From Bradyrhizobium nanningense (GTDB lineage: Bacteria > Pseudomonadota > Alphaproteobacteria > Rhizobiales > Xanthobacteraceae), in assembly GCF_004114535.1 (NCBI RefSeq), contig NZ_LBJC01000020.1:496001-560000 (forward strand): a DNA stretch of 64,000 nucleotides. Reading direction: 5' to 3'. The notes beneath the pieces are model-generated. The model saw nothing but the letters and a program-made list of their open reading frames with translations. It was not told where the DNA came from and ran no database searches. The position numbers and the translations under genes are program-made. Positions within the stretch are counted from its first letter, which is position 1, and each line of letters opens with the position of its first letter. Shown piece by piece: positions 49,445-58,513 of this stretch.

Positions 49445-50303
49445 TCTCGACTCCGGGTATCTGGACGTGATCAGGATGGGATCGCATGGCAACCATGATG
49501 TCTTTGCCATGCCGTGGTGAGGCTCTGAGAGAGGAGAGGTTTTTGCGCCGTCTCGAGTCACCTACGATGTAGCGCGAGAGAACGGCTTGTTTCCGATCTG
49601 CAGATTTCGCTTGACAGCTTGGTCGCGTGGCAAGTCGCTTCAGACGAGCTTTACGTCGCCTAGCGCGGTGTTCGGAGCCGTTCGCGTGAAATGATGTCGC
49701 GGGGGACACTAGAATGGGTTGTGACCTAATAGGTGCGATCAGCGCTTCCTCGATCCTGCCGCCCCGTTGCTTGGTCACATAACCGCCCGGTGCTTCTTCC
49801 CAGCGCGCATCGGCTCGACCGACCAGCTGCATTCGGCTGCAGCTGGATATTCCGTAAGCGCTCGCTCTATTCTTGCTATATGGATATTTTCGCTTGAAAT
49901 AGTCGAGTGTTGTGTTGCCGCCGTGAAGCGGAAAAGTTCCATCGGTGTCGTAGCATTCAATGTCCCCGGCGACGCTGGGAATCTCGGGTCGGTCTCCTCT
50001 CTGGACACCAAAGCGGCTTTCGAAGGTACGAGAGGCCCGCTCTATGTGTCGACTGACGACATAGCTGGGCGTCTTCCGGTCGAAATGGATTACGGTCTTG
50101 TCGAGAGTATACGTATTTTGTCGCTCGACCAGGGTCGAGCAATCCAGTCGGCTATTCATGTGTATCAGGTCCGCACATTATGTCTGCGCCGACGCGCTTC
50201 AATGGAAGCCCGGATCCTGGCGATGCCCGGGTGATATGCTTCGGTTGCCCCTTGTACACGCTATGATCACAGCGTCTTGGCAGAACCCGGCTCTTGATGG
50301 CTG
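49445..50303. other. 0.86-kb region upstream of the ATP-grasp gene
   Basis: A minus frame (50159 down to about 49561) reads like protein in places (IECYDTDGTFPLHGGNTTLD, YFKRKYPYSKNRASAYG) but has no recognised family and continues out of frame into the ligase gene. It may be a decayed partner gene. The start region contains TTG/ATG codons but no strong ribosome binding site. Confidence 0.4.
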
Positions 50304-50639
50304 TCATGGGGTGCGACGGACGGATATCGCTCGAGGTAGATCTGCCGATCGATCACTCACTTCGCTCTGCTCTGCTGCGCTCGTGTGCATCTGTCGGTAA
50401 TGATAGGCGCACCACGAAGAGGTTTTCTTGCCGCGCCTTTGATATACGGGCTCGCCGCACATATAGGCCGCTCTCATATCTTTATCCTGGAAGCCGATGA
50501 TGTAACGGCACTGGCCTTCAATATGATCAATTAACAGGACCTTCTTAAGGCCGTCCGGGTCTTTCAACGTTCTGCTCCAGCATGCCAAGCAATGTCTTCG
50601 GTGCCGCGCTGGTTGCGCGAAGTCACACGCGCGGGTCAC
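50304..50639 (-). CDS. Small protein with GcrA-like zinc-finger C-terminus
   Basis: This 111-residue protein starts with GTG overlapping by 4 bp the stop of the preceding frame (GTGA). Its C-terminal half (GQCRYIIGFQDKDMRAAYMC, then WCAYHYRQM) has the Cys/Trp/Cys/His spacing of the C-terminal domain of the cell-cycle regulator GcrA (CRWPIG...FCG...YC..H). The N-terminal HTH of GcrA is missing, so DNA binding is not expected by that route. It follows a NolA-type promoter in a two-gene arrangement. Confidence 0.55.
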   Translation of the reverse strand: MTRACDFAQPARHRRHCLACWSRTLKDPDGLKKVLLIDHIEGQCRYIIGFQDKDMRAAYMCGEPVYQRRGKKTSSWCAYHYRQMHTSAAEQSEVSDRSADLPRAISVRRTP

Positions 50640-51019
50640 TCCTCGAAAACCTGCGCCGGCTCACGATCTGGCACACCTTGCGCGATCGAAATGCCTTGCC
50701 AGGTGCGGGAAGGCTTTTGAAAGTAGTGGGTTCGGCAAACTGATTTTTGCGTTGCTGCGCGAGACGAGGGGCTTGCTAGCAAAGCAGCGCCACCTAGGGC
50801 CGTAGGATAGAGTTCCACGCCGACAAATGCTGACCTTATCGGCTCTCTGGCGGAGCGGTCGTCGACAGCCGCATGGTTCGGATCAGAAATGCCGAACCAT
50901 TTATGGCTACGTGCGAGCTCTGCCGCCGCACCTCGCTGCACAGCCCTCCCGAGCGACGGGTTATAGAGAATGAGGAGCATGAGCGGCCATCGGTCCGCGG
51001 ATCTGACCAGCTGAGGCAT
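50636..51019 (-). CDS. Hypothetical protein behind a NolA-type promoter
   Basis: ATG 51019 has GAAGGA 6 bp upstream and lies 39 bp from the -10 of NolA-type promoter E. The 127-residue product (MPQLVRSADRWPLMLLILYN...) has no recognised family. Its stop overlaps the GTG of the GcrA-like gene, which argues for coupled expression. Composition is not clearly protein-like in the C-terminal part, so confidence is moderate. Confidence 0.4.
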   Translation of the reverse strand: MPQLVRSADRWPLMLLILYNPSLGRAVQRGAAAELARSHKWFGISDPNHAAVDDRSAREPIRSAFVGVELYPTALGGAALLASPSSRAATQKSVCRTHYFQKPSRTWQGISIAQGVPDREPAQVFEE

Positions 51020-51057
51020 TCGAAGTCCTTCAACACCCAGATGGGTGTCACCCCAAG

Positions 51058-51088
51058 AGCCTACGATTTAACGCTACGTCAGATTCAA
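51058..51088 (-). promoter_or_regulatory. NolA-type (MerR-like) promoter, copy E
   Basis: Minus strand: -35 TTGAAT, 19-bp spacer with CTGACGTAGCGTTAA, -10 TAGGCT. It is 39 bp upstream of the ATG at 51019. Confidence 0.65.
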
Positions 51089-51481
51089 GCCCTTTTTGGC
51101 GGTCTACGGGAAAGTGGCCAAGCTCACGCTGGCCCAAGCAGCCCGCCAAGGGGCTGTCGCAAGCAATCAGCGCTGCCCTGGTTGGGGTGTAGCCCTGTGA
51201 GGACTTTGATGAGAGGTTCGACGAATGCGCCGGCGGCTTTTCCAACGCACGTTGGTCGCCGACTTCCGACGAAAGTTAGAGTTTCGCACGGGGCGTATGC
51301 GGGAATCACCATCGGCGGTCAGTCTGAGAAGGGCGAGAGTTGCGGCGCGTAGCAATCTCGATTGGAGCCACCGCTGGACGAGCGAGCAGATCGAAGCCTG
51401 GCTTAGCGGCAAGTGTCTTAGGCGTCTGCGTAAAGCACGATGTCGACCTGGCAGTCTCTTCGACATGTCGGATCGGCGCGC
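51089..51481. other. Gap between NolA-type site E and the 61-residue gene
   Basis: Nothing recognised. Confidence 0.5.
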
Positions 51482-51667
51482 CTAATGCGCTCTCAGGAGA
51501 ACACGCCGTTTTGCCTCGAGAAGATGCTCATCCAGGGTCTCGTGCAGCGCACGCCGCAGCTCTGGCGGGATCGAGCTATCTGTATCGATCAATTCCCGAA
51601 ACTTCCGAATGATGTGCTCTATCGTTGCGATCGTTCCGAGTGCTTCAGTCCTTTGCCAAGGCATCAC
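51482..51667 (-). CDS. 61-residue helical protein, unknown function
   Basis: GTG 51667 (or ATG 51664) has AAAGGAG 7-10 bp upstream, the best ribosome binding site of this region. The product is one long amphipathic region (GTIATIEHIIRKFRELIDTD, LRRALHETLDEHLLEAKRRV). Small proteins of this kind are frequent in Bradyrhizobium. No function known. Confidence 0.65.
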   Translation of the reverse strand: MMPWQRTEALGTIATIEHIIRKFRELIDTDSSIPPELRRALHETLDEHLLEAKRRVLLRAH

Positions 51668-51918
51668 CGATTATCTCCTTTGGCGCGCAACGCACGTTGC
51701 GGCGCGAGTCCTCACCTCAGCGACCTGGCCTCGAACAGCCTCTAGTAGATGAAGGGGTGGCTGTCGGGTCACGTGCTTAGCGCGAGTTGTTTTGACAAAG
51801 ACTTGCGTCGGTGGGCTCACCCAAATTCCGCAGAACTGACGCGTATTGCGGCTGCAATATTTTCGCGCGCGTAAGCTGCACCTTGACGGCATTGATCAGG
51901 CATCAGCCAACTCGGATC

Positions 51919-52932
51919 TCAGGCGTTTGAAACCGCGATCAAGCGATTCAGTCGGGCGGCTGCCGCGCCGCGATCAAGTGCTTCTTGTCCAAGTGCCACG
52001 CCTTCCTGTAGGTTCGAGGCACGCCCGGCCACGACCAGTGCCGCCGCCGCGTTCAAAAGTGCGGCATCACGAAAACGTCCTGGCAAGCCATCAAGCACTT
52101 TTTGTAACGCAGCGGCGTGAGCCTCAACATCGCAGTTCTCCAACGCATCCGCGCGGTAGCGGGGGAGCCCGGCTTCTTCCGGCGTCACTTCGAACGTGCG
52201 GACTGTACCGGCCTCAACCGCAGCAACGAAGCTTGTCCCGGTGAGGGATATTTCATCGAGCCCGTCCGAGCCATGAACAACCCATACCGAATCGGCGCCC
52301 AGGTTGTTCAAGACGTACGCCAGAGGCTGCACCCATTCGGGAGTGAACACTCCAAGGATCTGCCGCTTGACCCCGGCCGGATTGGACAGGGCCTCGATCA
52401 GGTTGAACATCGTGTGGGTTCCAAGCACGCTCCGGATCTGGCTGATACGCTGCATCGCAGGATAGCCGGCTGACGCAAACATGAAGCCAATGTCGGCTTC
52501 GTGCACACAACGTGCAATCGCGTCAGGCTTGAGATCGACCTTTACGCCGAGGCGCCCCAACACGTCTGCGATGCTCGAGCGCAAGGATGCAGCGGGGCTG
52601 ACATTCTTGGCGACGGGAACGCCGACCCCGGCGACGATGAAAGAGGCGCACGTCGATACGTTGAGCGAACACATAGCGGTATCGCTCGTGCCAGTGATAT
52701 CGATGGGGTCGCATCGCATTTCCACCTTGGGCATTATATTTCGCATTGCGGATGCGGCGCCGGTGACTTCTTCGACTGTCTCGCCGCGGACCCTCATCCC
52801 AATCAACAAGCCACCGATTTGCGAGGGAGTTGCGTCACCCGTCAGCATGCTGTCGAACGCTGACGCAGCCTCTTCACGCGTCAGAGTGGCGCCGCTGGCA
52901 ACTTTGGCGATGATCGACTTGAGCGGTTCCAT
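51919..52932 (-). CDS. TrpD-like phosphoribosyltransferase with altered active site
   Basis: This 337-residue protein is clearly homologous to anthranilate phosphoribosyltransferase over its full length ([23 protein letters not shown] is a TrpD block). However, the PRPP motif GTGGD is GTSDT (81-85), the KHGNR-x-x-SS loop is KNVSPAAS (109-116), and the anthranilate-contact NHH of FAPNHHPAM is SAGY (FASAGYPAM, 152-160). Loss of three motifs suggests a changed substrate or a regulatory role rather than tryptophan synthesis. It stands alone without other trp genes. A NolA-type promoter lies about 160 bp upstream. Confidence 0.85.
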   Translation of the reverse strand: MEPLKSIIAKVASGATLTREEAASAFDSMLTGDATPSQIGGLLIGMRVRGETVEEVTGAASAMRNIMPKVEMRCDPIDITGTSDTAMCSLNVSTCASFIVAGVGVPVAKNVSPAASLRSSIADVLGRLGVKVDLKPDAIARCVHEADIGFMFASAGYPAMQRISQIRSVLGTHTMFNLIEALSNPAGVKRQILGVFTPEWVQPLAYVLNNLGADSVWVVHGSDGLDEISLTGTSFVAAVEAGTVRTFEVTPEEAGLPRYRADALENCDVEAHAAALQKVLDGLPGRFRDAALLNAAAALVVAGRASNLQEGVALGQEALDRGAAAARLNRLIAVSNA

Positions 52933-53446
52933 CGAGCTTTACACGTTCCTTTGTCCAATCTGCGGCCTGACCGTTCAGCCAACGCGCCTTTGCAAACCGG
53001 ATGCCTTGTCGCAGCTGCCGGTCTATTCGCACGCGCAGTGTCGCACTTGTCCTTGAGGCGGCCGTCAGCTGAACGTGGGCATCGGTGGCGACGCTACAAC
53101 CTGACGCTACGTGAGGGTCAAGCTCTCTCCATCGATGGTGCCGTCGATAGGATAGTGGCGGCTAGTCTTGGCTTTCCGGGCGCCGGCGTAGCGGAGCCGC
53201 TGATGGGCTTCCCACGCACTATGAGTATATCGTGCTGAAGAGTTCAGGCCGAGCTCAGCTGGCTCTACGAAATAAATTCGCCGGGCGCAAATGAGCCTGT
53301 GCGCGACAGCCTTCAAGAAGCGAGGACGCGTCCTTGATCCGCCCGCATGAAGAGGTGAGCCGCCCGGCGCCCCTCGAGTGACGTGTTGCATGTCAAGCTG
53401 GGGCGACGTCTTTGGAGAGGAGGCGGACGGACAGGTCTCAGCATCT
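52933..53446. other. Gap upstream of the TrpD-like gene
   Basis: No gene recognised. It contains NolA-type promoter F at 53091-53121. Confidence 0.5.
53091..53121 (-). promoter_or_regulatory. NolA-type (MerR-like) promoter, copy F (TrpD-like gene)
   Basis: Minus strand: -35 TTGACC, 19-bp spacer with CTCACGTAGCGTCAGG, -10 TAGCGT. It is 159 bp upstream of the TrpD-like start. Confidence 0.65.
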
Positions 53447-53746
53447 TCATTTCGAGCCGCTGCTCTTATTGCTGATGTCCCGCCCGGAGATCACGTCGCG
53501 ACATTGCTGACTGAGGCGATCTTGCCTGGATCTGAGGCAGGCAGTGATAGCGGTGCGATCTGGTATTTGACTACTACAAAGGCGGAACACGTCTTCCATG
53601 CAGGCCTCTTTCTCCTCTGCGGTCGGCGTTCGATCACGCGCGTTGAGCGGCCCGAGCATTACAGTTGTCATTGCCAGGCCAAGAGCGACGGGGCGGTAGG
53701 AGAGTCTGAGGCACGAAGCCAACTGAATTCGTTGTTTTCGATTCAT
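53447..53746 (-). CDS. Small secreted Cys-containing protein
   Basis: This 99-residue protein has a hydrophobic N-terminal signal (PVALGLAMTTVMLGPLNA) and a mature part with spaced cysteines (EEKEACMEDVFRLCSSQIPD, ITACLRSRQDRLSQQCRD) as in the short periplasmic Cys-rich proteins of alphaproteobacteria. ATG 53746 has a weak AAAGAAA. Role unknown; it may be a periplasmic binding or stress protein. Confidence 0.6.
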   Translation of the reverse strand: MNRKQRIQLASCLRLSYRPVALGLAMTTVMLGPLNARDRTPTAEEKEACMEDVFRLCSSQIPDRTAITACLRSRQDRLSQQCRDVISGRDISNKSSGSK

Positions 53747-54741
53747 GACATTTCTTTGATTCGGTGGAGCTACTTATTGTTCTTCCCCGCGGAGCGATCA
53801 CCTGCCAACCGTACGGAGCTCGTCATCTGTCCAGCATGACAGGGACGACACCTTCCATACCGGCAGAGCCTCACGAAAGGGGGAAGTACTAGCGGTTGCG
53901 CCGACGCAGCAGATGATCGTTTTGGAGCTGCTAGTGGTTGTGCGGCCGGTGCATGCCTCGATGTCTCGCGGCATTGCTTGGGCCCGCCTGACATGACCTG
54001 AGGGACTATGGGGCGGCCTAATCGTAGGCCGATGAGTGACGGAGGACTCGGCGCGATGCCGGCTCGAAGCGGCACAGGCCAGCTCTGGCGAGGCAAAGAG
54101 ATCAGGCAAACCAGATGTGCTTAGGTCGTTGTTGATGGCGCATTCGGACTTGCAAGCGCGACGATGATGACGCGCTGAGACAATGTTTAGTATCATCGCC
54201 CTTCTGTTCCACTTTATGTGAAGAGGTTGGGTGGGGTTGTCTGTGAGGTAGGTCTCGTCTTGCGTTGGGTCAGGGGAGACTGCGGTGATAGGAGTCCTGC
54301 CGTGCAGACCCCGCAACGCGCGATTTCGTCCAGCAGAGACAGGAATAGCATTCGATCAATCGCGGGCAGGTCTGCATCGGAATGATGTTAGGCTCTCTAT
54401 TCGATCGTCCTGGGCGAGTGTAGGTACTTGAGACATTGGCAATTCTCGTAAACTGTCAGGAATCACGCGATTGTCAGAGGTGATCTCCACTTGTCTAGAA
54501 CCCTACAATCTGACGCTGCGCGCGATTCAAGTCTCTTCTCGGGACCGATGGTCTTAAGATGTCGGTGCCTGTGCATTGTTCCTACAAGGATCGTCTGCAA
54601 CGCGTACTTAGCCGTTTCTGAATTATTAGCCTGGACTGGGCCTGACTGCTTCGGAAGCCGCGGCGGCGAGCGTGGCTCCTACGTGATGATACGGAGCGTC
54701 AGTGTCGCAATTCTTTGATCTACGAGTTGCATGCTCTCGGC
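53747..54741. other. 1.0-kb gap with NolA-type site G
   Basis: A 172-codon minus frame (53798-54316) lies downstream of site G but shows no family and no ribosome binding site. It is not called. Confidence 0.45.
54500..54530 (-). promoter_or_regulatory. NolA-type (MerR-like) promoter, copy G
   Basis: Minus strand: -35 TTGAAT, 19-bp spacer with CGCGCAGCGTCAG, -10 TAGGGT. The target is unclear: the next supported minus-strand gene (53447-53746) is about 750 bp away. Confidence 0.6.
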
Positions 54742-54948
54742 ATGAATTCGAAAAGCAAACTCTACCAGCCCGATCACTGGCTAGGCCGCGCGGAAGCAAC
54801 GCGAAAGAAAGCGGCAGGGCTCGATGACGGAAAAGCCAAAGACAGGCTGCTTAAGATCGCCTTGGAATACGACAAGTTAGCGCGGCGTGCCCTCGTGTGG
54901 CAGATGCGCAAAAACGAGGACGATACGTGGCCTGAGCAAGAGCTTTAG
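54742..54948 (+). CDS. Small conserved protein of Bradyrhizobium, unknown function
   Basis: This 68-residue protein (MNSKSKLYQPDHWLGRAEAT) is helical and basic with the block DRLLKIALEYDKLARRA, a pattern repeated in many short rhizobial proteins of unknown role. ATG 54742 is chosen because it starts the conserved part; an ATC-type earlier start at 54715 is possible. Confidence 0.65.
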   Translation: MNSKSKLYQPDHWLGRAEATRKKAAGLDDGKAKDRLLKIALEYDKLARRALVWQMRKNEDDTWPEQEL

Positions 54949-55387
54949 AGCGTCGCTACCGCACATAAGGGCCTCAGCCTGTTATACCCGCTCCAATGGC
55001 TAGGCAGACATCGCTCAGCAAGCGAGTCAATCCCGCCTGCAGGGGCGTTGCGGGAGCCGGGACCTTTCACATGATGGGAATGGGGAGTACTCGTTCTCAC
55101 TTGCAGTCAATCCGTTGCGCCTAACGAGGACGCCAAGATGCCAACTGCGTACGGACGCATTGACCTGCTACTGGTCAATGTTTGGCACTTGGTCGCGGCT
55201 GCAACGCATGTCAGTGTCGCCAATTTGAGCCATCGGGGTTATGCGTCGACCTTCCCTTTGCGACCGCCGGAGCAGCGCATTCTATATCCAGGTAGCAGTG
55301 AAATGCGCACTGGCATCAGCCCTGGTTGCCGCGGCTTGGGATAGGCCCTAGGAGCCGCCTCGCGCGGTTGCCACGCGCGAGATTCTT
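54949..55387. other. Gap of about 440 bp
   Basis: Nothing recognised. Confidence 0.5.
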
Positions 55388-55615
55388 TCAGAAGAACGAT
55401 GTGATGACCCAGTAGATTCCAGCCCAAAGCAGCGCATTTATGAGAAGTGCGGCGCAAAGGCCCCAGTTCAACCTCTTCCGGGGTTGCAGGGAGGGACGAT
55501 CGGCGCCGAAATGCTTGACCATTGAGTGCCTTGTTGCGCGCCAATGTGTCGTTTCATCGCGCTCCGCGCCGGTCGACAGAAATATGCCAAGCTTTGCATG
55601 CCTCCTATCACTCAT
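55388..55615 (-). CDS. Small single-pass membrane protein
   Basis: A 75-residue frame with one C-terminal membrane helix (WGLCAALLINALLWAGIYWV). The N-terminal half is basic; a shorter start at Met32 (MVKHFGADRP) is possible. Function unknown. Confidence 0.45.
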   Translation of the reverse strand: MSDRRHAKLGIFLSTGAERDETTHWRATRHSMVKHFGADRPSLQPRKRLNWGLCAALLINALLWAGIYWVITSFF

Positions 55616-56689
55616 AAGTTAGCAGTCCTCTTTCGTAGGCAGTATGAGAATCGATGATAGTTGCCTGACGACCACTCGGCCGATTGATTGCTCATGCATC
55701 CTTGGTACAGCAAGGTCGCGTTCTGGCAGCACAGCAAGCGACATGCCAGGAGGTAGAACTGTCGACAGCGCGTTTGATGAGATGGGTTCACACACGAAGC
55801 AGTTGCGCGACGTCGAAGTCGCGACATTTATGTCGGAAACGACACCCCCATTATCAGCAAAGGGTGAGCGCTTCGCGAGTGACATGCCCTAGACAACGCG
55901 TTAAGAGCTACATCTTAGTGGCGCGGAAAAGATCGGGCGATACTCGCCGTTGCAGTCAATGAGATGACTATCCATTGTTCCTGACCGTTAGCTTACGACC
56001 AAGATCGCAGGCGACCCGCTGGATGTATCAGTTCGAAGAAGGGGCGTGCCAGACGTCCGCGGCTATCTGCACCGAGTTGGACGCCATAGAACTGAATCAT
56101 TTTCACATAAGTGGCGCATTAGGAATGCTGAGCCTTGGCGAGGAGGCCGCGAGTCAGGAAGTACTCCCTCACGAAGCAAGTGGCCCCCACCTATCTGGTG
56201 CCGCTACTGGTGTTGCCAGCATCATGAGATCTAAATGTCGCCGCCAATCGGGGCGCGCCATGGTGAAGGCCAATTCGTTGAAGAGGAGGTGGAGCCTCAA
56301 CAGCCGCCAACTTCGTGTGCTCGAGCGCGATGTGCGCTCTGCCGGCGATGAGCAGTGAATGCCTGGCAGCGATGGCAAACTGCTTCGCCTCGGAGAGGCT
56401 CAATGACGGATTTACATAAGCCGCAGGAAGATCCGATCGGTGGGTCAATTCGCCCAACGCGCAGACCGTGCTACCGCCCATGCTCGGGCAACCAGCGGCA
56501 CCGAGGCCGCAATTCGAGCACGGGAGGAATAAGAGGCGCGTGAATGACGATAGACATCTACCGCTTTTGCGGATGGTGCGCTGTAGACTGATCCAGGAAC
56601 GCTGGGCCGAGAACCGAGAAGCTTGACTTGTTGTGCGACAACGTCATCTACGTAGAGCTTAGTGCGATCCAAGACCCAAAGGAGCGGGC
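55616..56689. other. 1.1-kb gap
   Basis: No gene recognised. The frames on the two strands shadow each other and lack start signals. Confidence 0.5.
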
Positions 56690-57109
56690 GTGCGAGCGCA
56701 GATGATAGACAAGCTGGAGGCTGGCCGTGTGCAACATGGCCAGTTCGCTACTGCTCCGGGATCAGGACCTTGCGGTGTGTTCTTTGTACAGGGGCCCTGC
56801 GGGTGTGAACTCGAGGTAACTGCATTTGTCCATCCTGGCTTGGAGCATGTCGCTGTTTCGACCCCGCGGCGTCGTCCAAACTGGGAGGAGATGTGCTTTG
56901 TCAAAGACCTGTTCTGGGATGAAGAGGGGAGCGTCATGCAATTGCATCCGGCACAATCGCGGTATGTGAATAACAGCCGATATTGCCTTCACTTGTGGAG
57001 ACCCACTTATCGAGACATTCCGATGACGTCCCCGAGCTTCGTAGGCGTCGTTGGATTAAGTCCCTCAGATGCGGCAACGTTGTTCGCGCCGATCAGCGCG
57101 ACAGCATGA
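56690..57109 (+). CDS. Conserved hypothetical protein (phage/accessory type)
   Basis: This 139-residue soluble protein starts with GTG, with AAAGGAG 6 bp upstream. The C-terminal half (EEMCFVKDLFWDEEGSVMQL, HPAQSRYVNNSRYCLHLWRP) matches a conserved hypothetical pattern found in phage-derived and accessory regions. No catalytic motif. Stands alone. Confidence 0.6.
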   Translation: MRAQMIDKLEAGRVQHGQFATAPGSGPCGVFFVQGPCGCELEVTAFVHPGLEHVAVSTPRRRPNWEEMCFVKDLFWDEEGSVMQLHPAQSRYVNNSRYCLHLWRPTYRDIPMTSPSFVGVVGLSPSDAATLFAPISATA

Positions 57110-57582
57110 CGGGCTGAGTTAACAACGTTCGAGCAGACATGTCGGGCGGTTGCAGGAGCACAGGTTCCGCGTCCCGAAATGAGGTGTCACAAGCGGGTGC
57201 ATGTCAGGCTCGCTCGACTGTTGCATTGTGCACGGCGGGCTGCTCTGAAATGCCGCTGTCAAACAGGAGCTGCTAATGCACCCTGATTCGGGGGGAATGT
57301 CTGCGCCATTGTTATAGAGAGACCGATAGATCGTAATTTGGGTCTTGGCCGGTTCAAACCAGTTTTTGCGGATCTGCGCTGAAGGTGCCTGAGCGGCAGC
57401 AACGGCATCTCGCTGGCCGATGGCCGATCACGGAGCGATTTGAAAGACGCGAATTGCGCACTCTTTGGAGGCGAAGTTGTGCCGGCCGAGCGGCGCCCGC
57501 GTCACTGTGCAAGAGTAACTAGCTGGTCGACCACTGCCTCAATGAAAGGGACTGCGGCGGTAGCTTCCGCAAGCTTGTTTGG
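57110..57582. other. Gap before the NopT promoter
   Basis: No gene recognised. The frame open from 57440 is continuous with nopT but lies upstream of its tts box. Confidence 0.5.
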
Positions 57583-57612
57583 TGGTCAGCTCTTCGTCAG
57601 TTTGCCGCGATA
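57583..57612 (+). promoter_or_regulatory. Degenerate tts box upstream of nopT
   Basis: GTCAGCTCTTCGTCAGTTT keeps GTCAGCT, TCG and AG of the TtsI box (13 of 17 defined bases by eye). It lies about 65-90 bp upstream of ATG 57677. Confidence 0.55.
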
Positions 57613-57676
57613 TCAGCCGCAGGAAAGCTGCGCGCTCCCTCTGAGGACGCGTGCGCCGAAGAAGCAGGTGACCAGC

Positions 57677-58513
57677 ATGTATAATCGAGTCGATGGCGAA
57701 TACACACGCCCTGGCCAAGCTGATGAATTGAGTAGGCCCGCAGACAGTAGCGAATTTGCGCAAACACTCACCGAAGTCGCACGGCGGGAGAGCCTGCCTT
57801 CAGACGAATCGGTCGACCGAATGGGGCTCTGCTTCAGCAAGCCACATACCTCAGATGCAATCGATTCTAGTCCAAGCACCTCGCGCCACAGCACATCCTC
57901 TCTGTCCTCCAGCTCGGAGCTATCCTCAGCCGGTAGTCCTGTCCGTGATCTGTTCGATTACAGGACTGCTGAATTGTCCGAAGCCAATGTCAGCGGAATT
58001 TGTGTTGGATTGGTAGCGGAGTGGCTCCTTAGTCTCCCAAGCAACCCTTCATCCCGAATGAGGGCTCTGCTCCCGGGGACTGAAAATCACAGCTCAGCGG
58101 CAAGGCGGCAGGGGGAGTATGAACGGGTCTTGACTTCATTGAAAGAGGATACGGCGGAAGGGTCTCACAACCTCCAGGCAAAAAGCACGATGTTACGCAA
58201 CGCCGGCCTAGAACCGTCTGGTGAACAGACGGGATATAGGTTTGGTACATCTTCGCGCATTGACAAGATCGTGAAGGAGGTCACCCAGGATGCGTCCCGC
58301 TATTGGGTCCGCTTGAATTTCGTCGGGGGTGGCGGCCACTCGATCGCGACGGCGACGTCGAATGGAACGACGACCCTCTTTGATCCCAACTATGGGGAAT
58401 TTGCTGTTGCGTCAGATCGGGTCGGAGGGTTGTTCAAGAGTCTGGCGGAGCGTTACAGCAGCCCCCCGAACAACCTTGATATATCGACTGTCGTCACACA
58501 AAGGATAACGTGA
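57677..58513 (+). CDS. nopT: NopT-type YopT/AvrPphB cysteine protease effector
   Basis: This 278-residue C58-family protease is delivered into host cells by type III secretion. Catalytic triad: Cys109 in SGICVGLVAEW, His221 in GGGGHSIA and Asp236 in LFDPNYGEF. The stretch DRM-GLCFSKP (48-56) corresponds to the NopT autocleavage site, which exposes Gly50 for N-myristoylation and Cys52 for palmitoylation, thus targeting the membrane. A Ser-rich linker (60-90) follows. ATG 57677 has AGGTGA 6 bp upstream and a tts-like box before it; the frame to 57440 is not used. The triad is intact, so an active protease is expected. Confidence 0.88.
   Translation: MYNRVDGEYTRPGQADELSRPADSSEFAQTLTEVARRESLPSDESVDRMGLCFSKPHTSDAIDSSPSTSRHSTSSLSSSSELSSAGSPVRDLFDYRTAELSEANVSGICVGLVAEWLLSLPSNPSSRMRALLPGTENHSSAARRQGEYERVLTSLKEDTAEGSHNLQAKSTMLRNAGLEPSGEQTGYRFGTSSRIDKIVKEVTQDASRYWVRLNFVGGGGHSIATATSNGTTTLFDPNYGEFAVASDRVGGLFKSLAERYSSPPNNLDISTVVTQRIT

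Noticed and set aside
49194..50159. 321-codon minus frame across the start of the ATP-grasp gene
   Set aside because: Its second half overlaps the ligase gene in a different frame; only the first part is protein-like, and no family is visible.
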